Assembly: GCF_002885975.1 (NCBI RefSeq)
Contig: NZ_POSP01000003.1
Location: 372,001-436,000, forward strand
Length of the DNA stretch: 64,000 nt
Direction of reading: 5' to 3'
Source of the DNA: Paucibacter aquatile
GTDB taxonomy: Bacteria > Pseudomonadota > Gammaproteobacteria > Burkholderiales > Burkholderiaceae_C
This document shows positions 56,146 to 64,000 of this stretch, in pieces. Below the pieces are notes generated by a model that did no database searches, had not been told where the DNA came from, and saw only the letters and a program-made list of their open reading frames with translations. Each line of letters opens with the position of its first letter. Positions within the stretch are counted from its first letter, which is position 1. The translations under genes were made by a program, and so were the position numbers.

Positions 56146-57098
56146 AACCCGTGGGATTGCAAAAAGCCATGCCAGGCTTCGACAAAGGCCGCTTCAGCCC
56201 CTTCGCTGCCCTGGCCCAGCTCCAGCAGCAGGGGCACAAAGGCCATCACGTCCGGCTGATCGGCATAGTTCTTGACCAGGGCCCCGGCCATGCCGGTGGC
56301 GCACATCCGCATCTGCTCCGGCGTGACCTGGCCGATGCGGCAGCCGCCGACGGCCAGGGCCACATAGCCGAGGTAGGCGGCTTTCATGTGCGGGCCATTG
56401 CGCTGGGCCGAATGGCCCTCGCCACCGGCGCGGAAGTAACCGAGCCGGTCCTGGATGTAGCCGATCGGCGCCTGCAGGCTGGCGGCCAGGAAGAAACCCA
56501 GGTCCCACAAGCCCGCGTAGGACACGCCGCCAAAGACCGGTTGCTCCAGCAGCTCGGCGCAGCGCGCCCGGATCACGCAGTTGGAGAACTCCCCCAGCCA
56601 GTTGACGCTGCCCGGCACCGTGCTCGAGAACATGGCCTTGGGGCCCATGGACATGATGCGGCTGTTGGAGCTGGCAATCGCCTCGGGCACCGGCATGCCC
56701 TCGATGGGCTGGCCGCGTTCGTTGGCATTCCAGCGAGCGCTGATGCTGCAGGACAGCTCGGCCATCTGGTGGGTCTGCAGATGCTGGGCGTAGAAGTCCG
56801 GAAAGATGACGTCGTCGTCCAGCAGGATGTGGAAGAGCTCGCTGCGGCCCGCCCAGAGCCGCACCAGGTTCTTGAAATTCTCGTAGGCGCCGGCCCGGCG
56901 GCCGACATGCAGCTCCAGCGGCAGCGTGGCCACCCAGTTGGCGTAGCGCGGGGAGAGCAGCAGCTGCGTGAACTCGCCGCCGGGGCTGTCGTCGGAGATG
57001 ACGATCCGATCCGGCTTGCGGGTCTGGGTCATCAAGCCGGCCAGCAGCTCTTGCAGGTATTTGGTCTTGTAGGCCGGGATCAGGGTGGTGATGTGCAT
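56142..57098 (-). CDS. Glycosyltransferase, GT-A (family-2-like)
   Basis: A 318-residue putative glycosyltransferase. The N-terminus MHITTLIPAYKTKYLQELLAGL and VISDDSPGGEF are typical of the GT-A fold. The metal/nucleotide-binding acidic cluster is LLDDDVIFPDFY (Asp94-96). A later aromatic/acidic region (WDLGFFLAAS) may bind the acceptor. No membrane segment is evident. The start at 57098 is chosen because the family fold begins there; the frame remains open to 57182. It is divergent from the giant repeat gene. Confidence 0.82.
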   Translation of the reverse strand: MHITTLIPAYKTKYLQELLAGLMTQTRKPDRIVISDDSPGGEFTQLLLSPRYANWVATLPLELHVGRRAGAYENFKNLVRLWAGRSELFHILLDDDVIFPDFYAQHLQTHQMAELSCSISARWNANERGQPIEGMPVPEAIASSNSRIMSMGPKAMFSSTVPGSVNWLGEFSNCVIRARCAELLEQPVFGGVSYAGLWDLGFFLAASLQAPIGYIQDRLGYFRAGGEGHSAQRNGPHMKAAYLGYVALAVGGCRIGQVTPEQMRMCATGMAGALVKNYADQPDVMAFVPLLLELGQGSEGAEAAFVEAWHGFLQSHGF

Positions 57099-57661
57099 GG
57101 CGCGCGACGGTCTCACCGCAGCTTGCGGCCCTGCCATTACATCGAAGACGCAGAGCGCACAGCGCGCCAAACAAGCGAGCAATGCGCCCCCTTATGCGAC
57201 CTTCGTTTTTCGCGCCACTTCCTAACATCGGTAGAGCCTCGAAGAACTTGAGGCTTTTTTTCACACAGAAGAACAAAACGATTCCGTTGGACACGAACCG
57301 AACCGCCATTTCACTCTGACACCTGAAGCAGCCCGCCATGCGCACCCGACCCTTCACCGCCAGCTCTTGCGCCGCAGCCCGGGGGACCCCCCCCTGGCTG
57401 CGGGCTCAAGTCCGGGCAGCATTCGTCGAAAGCGCTAGCACAGGAATCGAGAACTCATGCCCGGAACAGGCATGGTTTTCTGGCCCTGACGTTCGAATCA
57501 AGCGCACACAGCCCCTGATCAAAGGGACTGTGTTCCGCCATTCGAGCCCGCTCGATCACCACAGCGCGACATCGACCCTGTCGCCGCTGGGGTGCGCTGC
57601 CTCATGGTTTCACAGGAGTTGCCGGGTCGGACCACTGAACACCCCTGAGGAGGTCGGGACG
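57099..57661. other. Long divergent control region before the giant repeat gene
   Basis: These 563 bases separate the glycosyltransferase from the giant repeat gene. They contain a plus-strand terminator-like hairpin (57235-57261), an 8-base C run (57387-57394) and no convincing gene. A 126-codon frame (57338-57718) exists but its translation has no coding character. A long untranslated leader is likely. Confidence 0.5.
57235..57261 (+). terminator. Terminator-like hairpin in the leader of the giant repeat gene
   Basis: AGCCTC-G-AAG / CTT-GAGGCT folds with a 2-base loop and one bulged base, and is followed by seven T residues on the plus strand. It may stop incoming transcription or act as an attenuator if the promoter lies upstream of it. 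Confidence 0.6.
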
Positions 57662-57718
57662 GTGCGGCTGGGCATGCATGAATGCCCGCTGCCATCGCCT
57701 GCCCGAGCGAGCCACTGA
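57662..57718 (+). CDS. Possible 18-codon leader peptide coupled to the giant repeat gene
   Basis: GAGGAGGT (57647-57654) is the best Shine-Dalgarno sequence of the region. It sits 7 bases before a GTG at 57662 that opens an 18-codon frame (VRLGMHECPLPSPARASH). Its TGA (57716-57718) overlaps the ATG of the giant frame (TGATG). The giant ATG has no strong site of its own, so translation is probably coupled through this leader. The peptide itself has no recognised function. Confidence 0.45.
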   Translation: MRLGMHECPLPSPARASH

Positions 57719-60700
57719 TGAGCACCCTGATCCCCCACTTGTCGACCACCCAGATTGCGGGCCTGACCACCCGCACGCTGGGCCGTTTCTCGACCGAAGA
57801 TTGGGCTGCCTTCAGCAGCGACCAGATCCAGGCCCTGACCACGCAGCAGTTCGCCTCGCTCGGCAGCTTTGCCATGAGCGCGCTGAGCAGCGAGCAGATT
57901 CGCTTCTTCCAAACCGCCGATCTGCGCGCACTCAGCAGCACCGCCCTGCGCGCCCTGAGCACGGACAAGATCGCCGCGCTCGACTCCGACCAGATCGGCG
58001 CCTTGGGCACCCAACAGGTGGCCGTGCTGAGCAGCACGCAAATTCAGGGCTTGCTCAGCGAAGACCTGAATGCCTTCAACAGCGCACAGATGCGCGCCCT
58101 GCAATCCAGCCAGATCGCGGCCCTGGGCAGCGATCAGTTGCGCAGCCTCAGCACCGAAGACCTGGTGGCCCTCAGCACAGCCGGCCTGCGCGGTCTGAGC
58201 GCCAACCAGCTGGGCCAGTTGGGCAGCGACCAGATCGTCGCCCTCAGCACACAACAGACGGCCGCGCTCAACAGCAGCCAGGTCGCTGGTTTGAAAACCG
58301 AGCAGATCGCCAAGATGGCAACGGACGATCTGCAGGCCCTGAACACGGCCGCCCTGCGCGCGCTGAACAGCGAACAGCTGACGGCGCTCAGCTCCGAGCA
58401 GTGGCAAGCCCTGGGCACCGCCCAGGTGGCTGCCCTCAGCGGCAGCCAGTTGGCCAGCCTGGCCAGCGAGGAGCTCAATGCCATGAGCAGCCGCCAGTTT
58501 GGCGCGTTCAATTCAGCCCAAGTCGCGTCTCTGCGCACCGACCAGATCCGCGGCCTGGAAACCGAAGACCTGGCCGCCCTCAACACCGCGGCCTTGCGCG
58601 GTCTCAGCGCCGAGCAACTCGGCGCCTTGGGCACCGAGCAGATCACGGCCCTGAGCACCGCCCAGGCTGCAGCGCTGAACAGTGCCCAGGTCGCCGGCCT
58701 GCGCACCGAGCAGATTGCCAAGCTGGCGAGCGACGATCTTCGAGCGCTCAACAGCGCGGCCCTGCGCAGCCTCGGCACCGATCAGCTCGCCGCGCTCGGC
58801 TCGGACCAGCTGGCCGCACTCGGCACGGCGCAAGTCAACGCCTTGACCGCCGCCCAGATTCAGAGCCTGTCCAGCGACGACCTCAATGCCTTCAGCAGCG
58901 CCCAGTTCCGCGCCCTGAACTCGGCCCAGCTCTCGGCCATCAGCAGCGACCAGATGCGTACGCTGAGCAGCGAAGACCTGGCCGCCCTGAGCAGCGCCGG
59001 TCTGCGCGGCCTGCGCGCCGAGCAGCTCGCGGCCCTGGGCACGGAGCAGATCGTGGCCATGGGCAGCCAGCAGTTCGCGGCCCTCAACAGCGTGCAGGCC
59101 CAAGGTCTGCGCACCGACCAGATCGCCGCCCTGCAAAGCGAGGATCTGCGCGCGCTCAGCACCGCCGTGATCCGCTCGCTCAGCAGCGAACAGATCGCCG
59201 CACTGGGCTCAGACCAGATTGCCGTGCTCGGCACGGCCCAGCTCAGCGCCATGGCCAGCGCCCCGGTGAACCAGCTGGCGGCACTCAGCACCGACGAGAT
59301 CCGCGCCTTCACCACCGCCCAGATGGCGGTGCTCAACAGCGCCCAGATCGGCGGCCTGCGCAGCGACCAGATCGCCGCCCTGCAGACCGAAGACCTGCGC
59401 GCCATCCAGAGCGGCGCCCTGCGTGCACTGAGCAGCGAACAGCTGGCGGCTCTGGGCTCCGAGCAGATGGCGGCCCTGGGCACGGCCCAGCTCAATGCCC
59501 TCACCTCGGCCCAGATCCGCAGCCTGGACAGCGAACACCTCAATGCCCTGACGGCCACCCAGTGGCAGGCCATGAGCTCGGCCCAGACTGCCGCCCTGCT
59601 GACGGATCAGATTGCCGGCATTGGCACGGAAGATTGGGCCGCCATCGGCACCGCGGGCTTGCGTGGACTCAGCTCGGCCCAGCTCGAAAGCCTGGGTACG
59701 GGCAGCAAGGTCGCCGCCTTGACCACCGCCCAGGCGGCGGCGCTGACGAGCAGCCAGATCACGGGCCTGCAGGTGCAGGCCATGGAGACGGACGACCTGC
59801 GCGCCCTGAGCACGGCCGCCATCCGCGCGCTCAGCTCCGAGCAGCTGGGCAACCTCAGTTCGGATTCTCAGCAAGCACTAAGCAGCCAGCAGGTGGCTGC
59901 GTTGAGCAGCGCGCAAATTCAGGGGCTGGGTGCCTCGCTCAAGGATTTCAGCTCCGGCCAGTTTGCGGCCATGAATTCCAGCCAGGTCGCGGCCATGGGC
60001 AGCGATCAGGTGCAGTCGCTCGATGTCTCCGACCTCGCCGCCCTCAACACCGCCGCCCTGCGCGGCCTCAATGCCGGCCAGTTGGCCGCCATGAGCAGCG
60101 ATCAGCTGATCGGTCTGAGCACCCAGCAGTACGCCGTGCTCAACAGCGCCCAGGTCCAATCCCTGAGCGCCACCCAGATGGGCCGGCTGGCCACCGATGA
60201 CCTGCGCGCGCTCAACAGCGGCGCCCTGCGAGGCCTCAGCACCGAACAACTGGCCGGCTTGAGCAGCGATCAGCTGGCCGCCCTGGGCACACAGCAGGTC
60301 AATGCGCTGACCCAGACCCAGCTGCAATCCTTGTCCAGCGAAGACCTGAATGCCTTCAGCACCCAGCAGTTCCAGGCCCTGAACTCGGCCCAGGTGGGCG
60401 CGTTGAGCACCGATCAGCTGCGCTCGCTGCAAAGCGAGGACCTGCTGGCCATCGGCAGTGCCGGCTGGCGCGGCCTGAACTCCGCTCAGCTCGGCGCCCT
60501 GGGCACGGATCAGATCGTGGCGCTGAGCACCCAGCAGTTCGCTGCCTTGAACAGCGTCCAGGTGCAGGGCCTGCGCAGCGAGCAAATCGCCAAGATCGCC
60601 AGCGATGACCTGCAAGCCCTCAACAGTGCCGCCCTGCGCGCCCTCAGCAGCGAGCAGCTGGCCGCTCTGGGCAGCGAACAATGGGCAGTCCTGGGCTCGG

Positions 60701-63700
60701 CCCAGATCAACGCGCTCAGCTCGGTGCAGATCCAAAGCCTGTCCAGCGAAGACCTGAACGCCCTCACCACGGCCCAGTTCCGCGCCATGAACTCGGCCCA
60801 AGTGGCAGCGATAGCCAGCGATCAAATCCGCAGCCTGCAAACCGAAGACCTGGCAGCGCTGAGCACTGCCGGTCTGCGTGGCCTGAGCGCCAACCAGATC
60901 GCCGCCTTGGGCAGCGACCAGATCATCGCCCTGACCACGGCGCAGGCCGCGGCACTGAACAGCGCCCAGATCCAGGCCCTAAGCACCGAGCAGATCAGCC
61001 ATCTGCAGACCGATGATCTGCGAGCCCTCAGCACCGGCGCCATCCGCGCCCTCAGCACCGATCAGATGCGGGCGCTGGATTCCGAACAGATTGCTGCTCT
61101 GAGCACCGCACAGATCGCGGCGCTCAGCAGTTCGCCGATCAACCAGCTGGGCGTGCTCAGCAGCGACGAGATCCGCGCCCTCAGCTCGGCCCAGATTGCA
61201 GCCCTGGGCAGCGCCCAGATCGGTGGCCTCAGCAGCGACCAGTTCGCCAGCCTGGCGACCGAAGACCTGGCCGCCATCAACACCCGTGCGCTTCAATCGC
61301 TGGGCACCGACCGGCTGGCCGCCCTGGGCTCGGACCAGATGGCAGCCCTGACCACGGCCCAGGTCGCCGCACTCAGCAGCAGCCAGATCCAGGGCCTGGG
61401 CAGCGAAGACCTCAACGCCTTGAGCACGGCCCAGTTCCGCGCGCTCAACTCGGCCCAGATCGCAGCGCTGAGCACCGAGCAGGTCGCCAGCCTGGCCACC
61501 GACGATCTGGCTGCCATCCACACCGGCGCCTGGCGCGGCTTCAGCTCGACCCAGTTGGCAGTACTGGGCACGGATCAGATCATTGCCATCAGCACCGCCC
61601 AGGCCGCCGCTCTCAACAGCGCCCAGGTGGCGGGTCTGCAAGCCAGCCAGATGTCCAAGCTGGCCACCGATGACCTGCAAGCGCTCAACTCGGCGGCCTT
61701 GCGCGCCCTGAGCTCGGAACAGTTGGCCGCCCTGGGCTCGGATCAATGGCGGGTGCTGGGCAGCAATCAGCTCAACGCCCTGAGCAGCATGCAGATCCAG
61801 AGCCTGGCCAGCGAGGACCTCAATGCCCTGAGCACGGCCCAGTTCCGCGCCCTCAACTCGGCCCAGGTGGCGGCATTGACGACCGACCAGCTGCGCGCCC
61901 TGGCCAGCGAAGACCTGGCCGCCATCCACACCGGCGCTCTGCGCGGCCTGAGTGCCAACCAACTCGGTGCCCTGGGCACCGACCAGATCATCGCCCTGAG
62001 CACCGCCCAGGTCGCGGTGCTGAACAGTGCCCAGGTCAGCGGCTTGCGCACCGATCAGATCGCCAAGATCGCCAGCGACGACCTGCAAGCCCTGAACAGC
62101 GCCGCCCTGCGCGCGCTCAGCAGCGAGCAGCTCGCCGCCCTGGGTTCCGAGCAACTGGCCTTGCTGAGCAGCCAGCAGATCAACGCCCTGACCTCGGCGC
62201 AGATTCAAAGCCTGGCCAGCGAGGACCTGAACGCCTTCACCAGCGCCCAGTTCCGGGCCATGAACTCGGCGCAGATCGCGGCCCTCTCGAGTGATCAGAT
62301 ACGCAGCCTGCAGACCGAAGACCTGGCGGCCATCAGCACGACCGGATTGCGCGGCTTGAGCGCCGAGCAGCTGGCGGCCTTGGGCACCGAACACATCGTG
62401 GCCCTGAGCAGCAGCCAGGCCGCCATGCTGAACAGCGCCCAGGTGGCCGGCCTGCGCACGGATCAGATCGCGCGCCTGGAGAGCGACGATCTGCGTGCCC
62501 TGAACAGCGGCGCCCTGCGTGCCCTGAACAGCGATCAGCTGCGCGCGCTGGGCTCGGACCAATGGGCCGTGCTCACCACGGCCCAGGTCAATGCCCTGAC
62601 GCCCAGCCAGCTGCAAAGCCTGGGCAGCGAAGACCTCAATGCCCTGAGCACGGCCCAGTTCCGCGTCATCGGCTCGGCACAGATCGCCGCCCTGGGCAGC
62701 GACCAGCTGCGCAGCCTGCAAAGCGAGGATCTCGCCGCCATCGGCAGCACCGGCCTGCGCGGTCTCAGCGCCGCACAGCTGGGCGCCCTGGGCACCGAGC
62801 AGATCGTGGCCATGAGCAGCAGCCAGTTCGCGGCCCTGAACAGCGCCCAGATCCAGGGCCTGCGCACCGACCAGCTGGTGGCCATGCAGAGCGAGGACCT
62901 GCGCGCGCTCAGCTCAGCCGCCATCCGAGCCCTGAGCAGCGAGCAGTTCCAGGCCCTGGGCTCGGACCAGATCGCCGCCCTCACCACCGCCCAGATTGCC
63001 GCCCTCAGCACGGCGCCGGCCAACCAGCTGGCCACGCTGAGCAGCGATGAAATCCGCGCCCTCAGCACCGCCCAGGTGGCGGCCCTGAACAGCGCCCAGA
63101 TCCAGGGCCTGAGCAGCGAGCAGATCGCCGCCATGGCCACCGACGATCTGCAGGCCCTCAACCTGAATGCGATCAAGGCCTTGGCCAGCGATCGCCTGGC
63201 CGCGCTCGGCAGCGAGCAATGGGCCGCGCTCAGCACCGCCCAGGTCAACGCCCTGAGCAGCAGCCAGGTGCAAAGCCTGGCCACCGAGGACCTGAATGCG
63301 CTGACCAGCCTGCAGTTCCGCGCCCTCAACTCCGGCCAGCTGGGCGCATTGCGCAGCGACCAGATCCAGGCCCTGGCCACCGAAGATTTGGCCGCCCTCA
63401 GCACGGCGGCCTGGAAGGGTTTGGCCGCCGACCAGCTGGCCGTGCTGAGCAGCGAGCAGATCATCGCCCTCAGCACCGCCCAAGCGGCCGCCCTCAACAG
63501 CGCCCAGATCGCGGGCCTGCGCACCGATCAACTGGCCCGCATGGCCACCGACGACCTGGCGGCGCTCAACAGCGCCGCCCTGCGCGCGCTCAGCTCCGAT
63601 CAACTGCGCGCCCTGGGCTCGGATCAGTTCGCGGCCCTGGGTACGCAGCAGGTCAACAGCCTGACTGCGGCGCAAATCCAGAGCCTGGGCAGCGAGGACC

Positions 63701-64000
63701 TGAACGCGCTGAGCAGCAGCCAGTTCCGCGCCCTCAACTCCTCGCAGATCGCCCTGATCCTGACCGAGCAGATCCGCACCCTGAGCACCGAGGACCTGGC
63801 CGCCATCAGCACCACCGGCTTGCGCGGCCTGAGCGCCGCGCAGCTCGGTGTGCTCGGCAGCGATCAGCTGATCGCGCTCACCACCGCCCAGGTGGCGGCC
63901 CTCAACAGCGTCCAGGTCGCGGGGCTGCAAGCGAGCCAGATGGCCAAGCTGGCCACCGACGATCTGCAGGCCTTTAACAGCGGCGCCTTGCGCGCACTGA
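57718..64000 (+). CDS. Giant octapeptide-repeat protein, C-terminus beyond the window
   Basis: This is an uninterrupted frame of at least 2,094 codons that leaves the window still open. After MSTLIPH it consists of about 260 units of 8 residues, pattern L-[S/T/N/G]-[S/T]-x-[Q/D]-[I/L/V/F/W]-x-[A/G/S]. Positions 1 and 6 are hydrophobic. Marker octads (DDLxA, EDLNA, EDLAA) recur every 17 octads (136 residues, 408 bp). Hinge units with APxNQL or SPINQL lie at 59251, 61123 and 63004. There is no cysteine, almost no proline, no membrane segment and no Sec signal. It might be secreted by a C-terminal signal or remain in the cell; surface adhesin is only one option. I do not know the function. An in-frame ATG at 57682 is an alternative start. 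Confidence 0.85.
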   Translation, partial: MSTLIPHLSTTQIAGLTTRTLGRFSTEDWAAFSSDQIQALTTQQFASLGSFAMSALSSEQIRFFQTADLRALSSTALRALSTDKIAALDSDQIGALGTQQVAVLSSTQIQGLLSEDLNAFNSAQMRALQSSQIAALGSDQLRSLSTEDLVALSTAGLRGLSANQLGQLGSDQIVALSTQQTAALNSSQVAGLKTEQIAKMATDDLQALNTAALRALNSEQLTALSSEQWQALGTAQVAALSGSQLASLASEELNAMSSRQFGAFNSAQVASLRTDQIRGLETEDLAALNTAALRGLSAEQLGALGTEQITALSTAQAAALNSAQVAGLRTEQIAKLASDDLRALNSAALRSLGTDQLAALGSDQLAALGTAQVNALTAAQIQSLSSDDLNAFSSAQFRALNSAQLSAISSDQMRTLSSEDLAALSSAGLRGLRAEQLAALGTEQIVAMGSQQFAALNSVQAQGLRTDQIAALQSEDLRALSTAVIRSLSSEQIAALGSDQIAVLGTAQLSAMASAPVNQLAALSTDEIRAFTTAQMAVLNSAQIGGLRSDQIAALQTEDLRAIQSGALRALSSEQLAALGSEQMAALGTAQLNALTSAQIRSLDSEHLNALTATQWQAMSSAQTAALLTDQIAGIGTEDWAAIGTAGLRGLSSAQLESLGTGSKVAALTTAQAAALTSSQITGLQVQAMETDDLRALSTAAIRALSSEQLGNLSSDSQQALSSQQVAALSSAQIQGLGASLKDFSSGQFAAMNSSQVAAMGSDQVQSLDVSDLAALNTAALRGLNAGQLAAMSSDQLIGLSTQQYAVLNSAQVQSLSATQMGRLATDDLRALNSGALRGLSTEQLAGLSSDQLAALGTQQVNALTQTQLQSLSSEDLNAFSTQQFQALNSAQVGALSTDQLRSLQSEDLLAIGSAGWRGLNSAQLGALGTDQIVALSTQQFAALNSVQVQGLRSEQIAKIASDDLQALNSAALRALSSEQLAALGSEQWAVLGSAQINALSSVQIQSLSSEDLNALTTAQFRAMNSAQVAAIASDQIRSLQTEDLAALSTAGLRGLSANQIAALGSDQIIALTTAQAAALNSAQIQALSTEQISHLQTDDLRALSTGAIRALSTDQMRALDSEQIAALSTAQIAALSSSPINQLGVLSSDEIRALSSAQIAALGSAQIGGLSSDQFASLATEDLAAINTRALQSLGTDRLAALGSDQMAALTTAQVAALSSSQIQGLGSEDLNALSTAQFRALNSAQIAALSTEQVASLATDDLAAIHTGAWRGFSSTQLAVLGTDQIIAISTAQAAALNSAQVAGLQASQMSKLATDDLQALNSAALRALSSEQLAALGSDQWRVLGSNQLNALSSMQIQSLASEDLNALSTAQFRALNSAQVAALTTDQLRALASEDLAAIHTGALRGLSANQLGALGTDQIIALSTAQVAVLNSAQVSGLRTDQIAKIASDDLQALNSAALRALSSEQLAALGSEQLALLSSQQINALTSAQIQSLASEDLNAFTSAQFRAMNSAQIAALSSDQIRSLQTEDLAAISTTGLRGLSAEQLAALGTEHIVALSSSQAAMLNSAQVAGLRTDQIARLESDDLRALNSGALRALNSDQLRALGSDQWAVLTTAQVNALTPSQLQSLGSEDLNALSTAQFRVIGSAQIAALGSDQLRSLQSEDLAAIGSTGLRGLSAAQLGALGTEQIVAMSSSQFAALNSAQIQGLRTDQLVAMQSEDLRALSSAAIRALSSEQFQALGSDQIAALTTAQIAALSTAPANQLATLSSDEIRALSTAQVAALNSAQIQGLSSEQIAAMATDDLQALNLNAIKALASDRLAALGSEQWAALSTAQVNALSSSQVQSLATEDLNALTSLQFRALNSGQLGALRSDQIQALATEDLAALSTAAWKGLAADQLAVLSSEQIIALSTAQAAALNSAQIAGLRTDQLARMATDDLAALNSAALRALSSDQLRALGSDQFAALGTQQVNSLTAAQIQSLGSEDLNALSSSQFRALNSSQIALILTEQIRTLSTEDLAAISTTGLRGLSAAQLGVLGSDQLIALTTAQVAALNSVQVAGLQASQMAKLATDDLQAFNSGALRAL
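57907..64000 (+). repeat. Hierarchical tandem repeat array: 24-bp units in 408-bp cassettes
   Basis: The cassette marker octad ([E/D]DL[R/Q]A followed by LN/S-xAALR) begins at 57907, 58315, 58723 and 59131, then at 59380, 59782 and 60187, and continues at the same spacing. The normal step is 408 bp. A short step of 10 octads (plus one hinge extension) follows every fourth cassette. The copies differ at many synonymous sites, so they are not recent exact duplications. Confidence 0.9.

Noticed and set aside
57338..57718. A 126-codon frame before the giant gene
   Set aside because: Its composition is not coding-like and it contains a C8 run. Only its last 18 codons, behind a strong ribosome-binding site, are kept as a possible leader peptide.
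57678..60200. A plus-strand frame of 840 codons overlapping the giant gene
   Set aside because: It is the +2 shadow of the octad repeat (Arg/Pro/Gln-rich), ends at 60200, and has no recognisable composition. The true frame continues to the window edge.
57519..63930. Long minus-strand frames (for example 60979-62721, 580 codons) across the repeat array
   Set aside because: They arise because a GC-rich 24-bp repeat without stop codons keeps several frames open. Their translations are themselves repeats of the complementary pattern, and none has a ribosome-binding site. The plus-strand frame 57718 onward spans the entire array without interruption.

Overview
The window looks like chromosomal DNA of a GC-rich betaproteobacterium of the order Burkholderiales. 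The evidence is the gene order (leuCDB-asd-fimV-truA-trpFBA-accD-folC-dedD-cvpA-purF-metZ), the E. coli-type SOS boxes at lexA, the ohrR-ohr pair and the high-GC codon use. A genus in the Roseateles/Mitsuaria/Rubrivivax neighbourhood is plausible, but that is inference from style and not from a search. No plasmid, phage or insertion-sequence gene is visible. Most of the window is well-conserved core genome; the right-hand 10 kb is accessory.

Positions 1-13.6 kb: the 5' end of smc (minus), then plus-strand genes for queuosine (queF), a SET-domain protein, lysine/peptidoglycan precursor synthesis (dapC, dapD, dapE) with the type IV pilus ATPase pilU inserted between dapD and dapE, a secreted tandem retropepsin/TPR protein, prmB and an ABC-F ATPase. 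An organic-peroxide defence pair (ohrR, ohr) follows, divergent from a small membrane protein. Positions 13.6-17 kb: an asparaginase gene divergent from lexA, with two tandem SOS boxes between them, then a tandemly duplicated tRNA Ala-Glu-Asp cluster. Positions 17-37.6 kb: a long minus-strand run from a LysR regulator and leuC down to gltX. It covers leucine, aspartate-family, tryptophan, fatty-acid, folate, purine and methionine synthesis plus fimV and truA, and contains many 1-4 base stop/start overlaps.

Positions 38-42.7 kb: a periplasmic solute-binding protein and a four-gene MCE-type lipid transport operon (STAS-permease, ATPase, MCE protein, lipoprotein). Positions 42.7-53.6 kb: a propionyl-CoA to succinyl-CoA module on the minus strand (methylmalonyl-CoA mutase, GNAT, meaB, pccB, a small secreted protein, pccA, an epimerase-like VOC protein, a high-molecular-weight FabG). 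A GntR/FCD regulator diverges from it. A perfect 8-bp tandem repeat (10 copies) lies between pccA and the VOC gene.

Positions 53.8-64 kb: a methyltransferase, a large imperfect inverted-repeat element (about 205-bp arms), a hexapeptide-repeat acyltransferase and a family-2-like glycosyltransferase. Last comes the most unusual object, an open frame from 57,718 that runs off the right edge (at least 2,094 codons). It consists almost entirely of 8-residue repeats. The octads are arranged in 17-octad (136-residue, 408-bp) cassettes, and these in turn form about 627-residue blocks ended by an 11-residue hinge unit. A short leader ORF with a strong ribosome-binding site overlaps its start codon. 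The function of this protein is not known to me.
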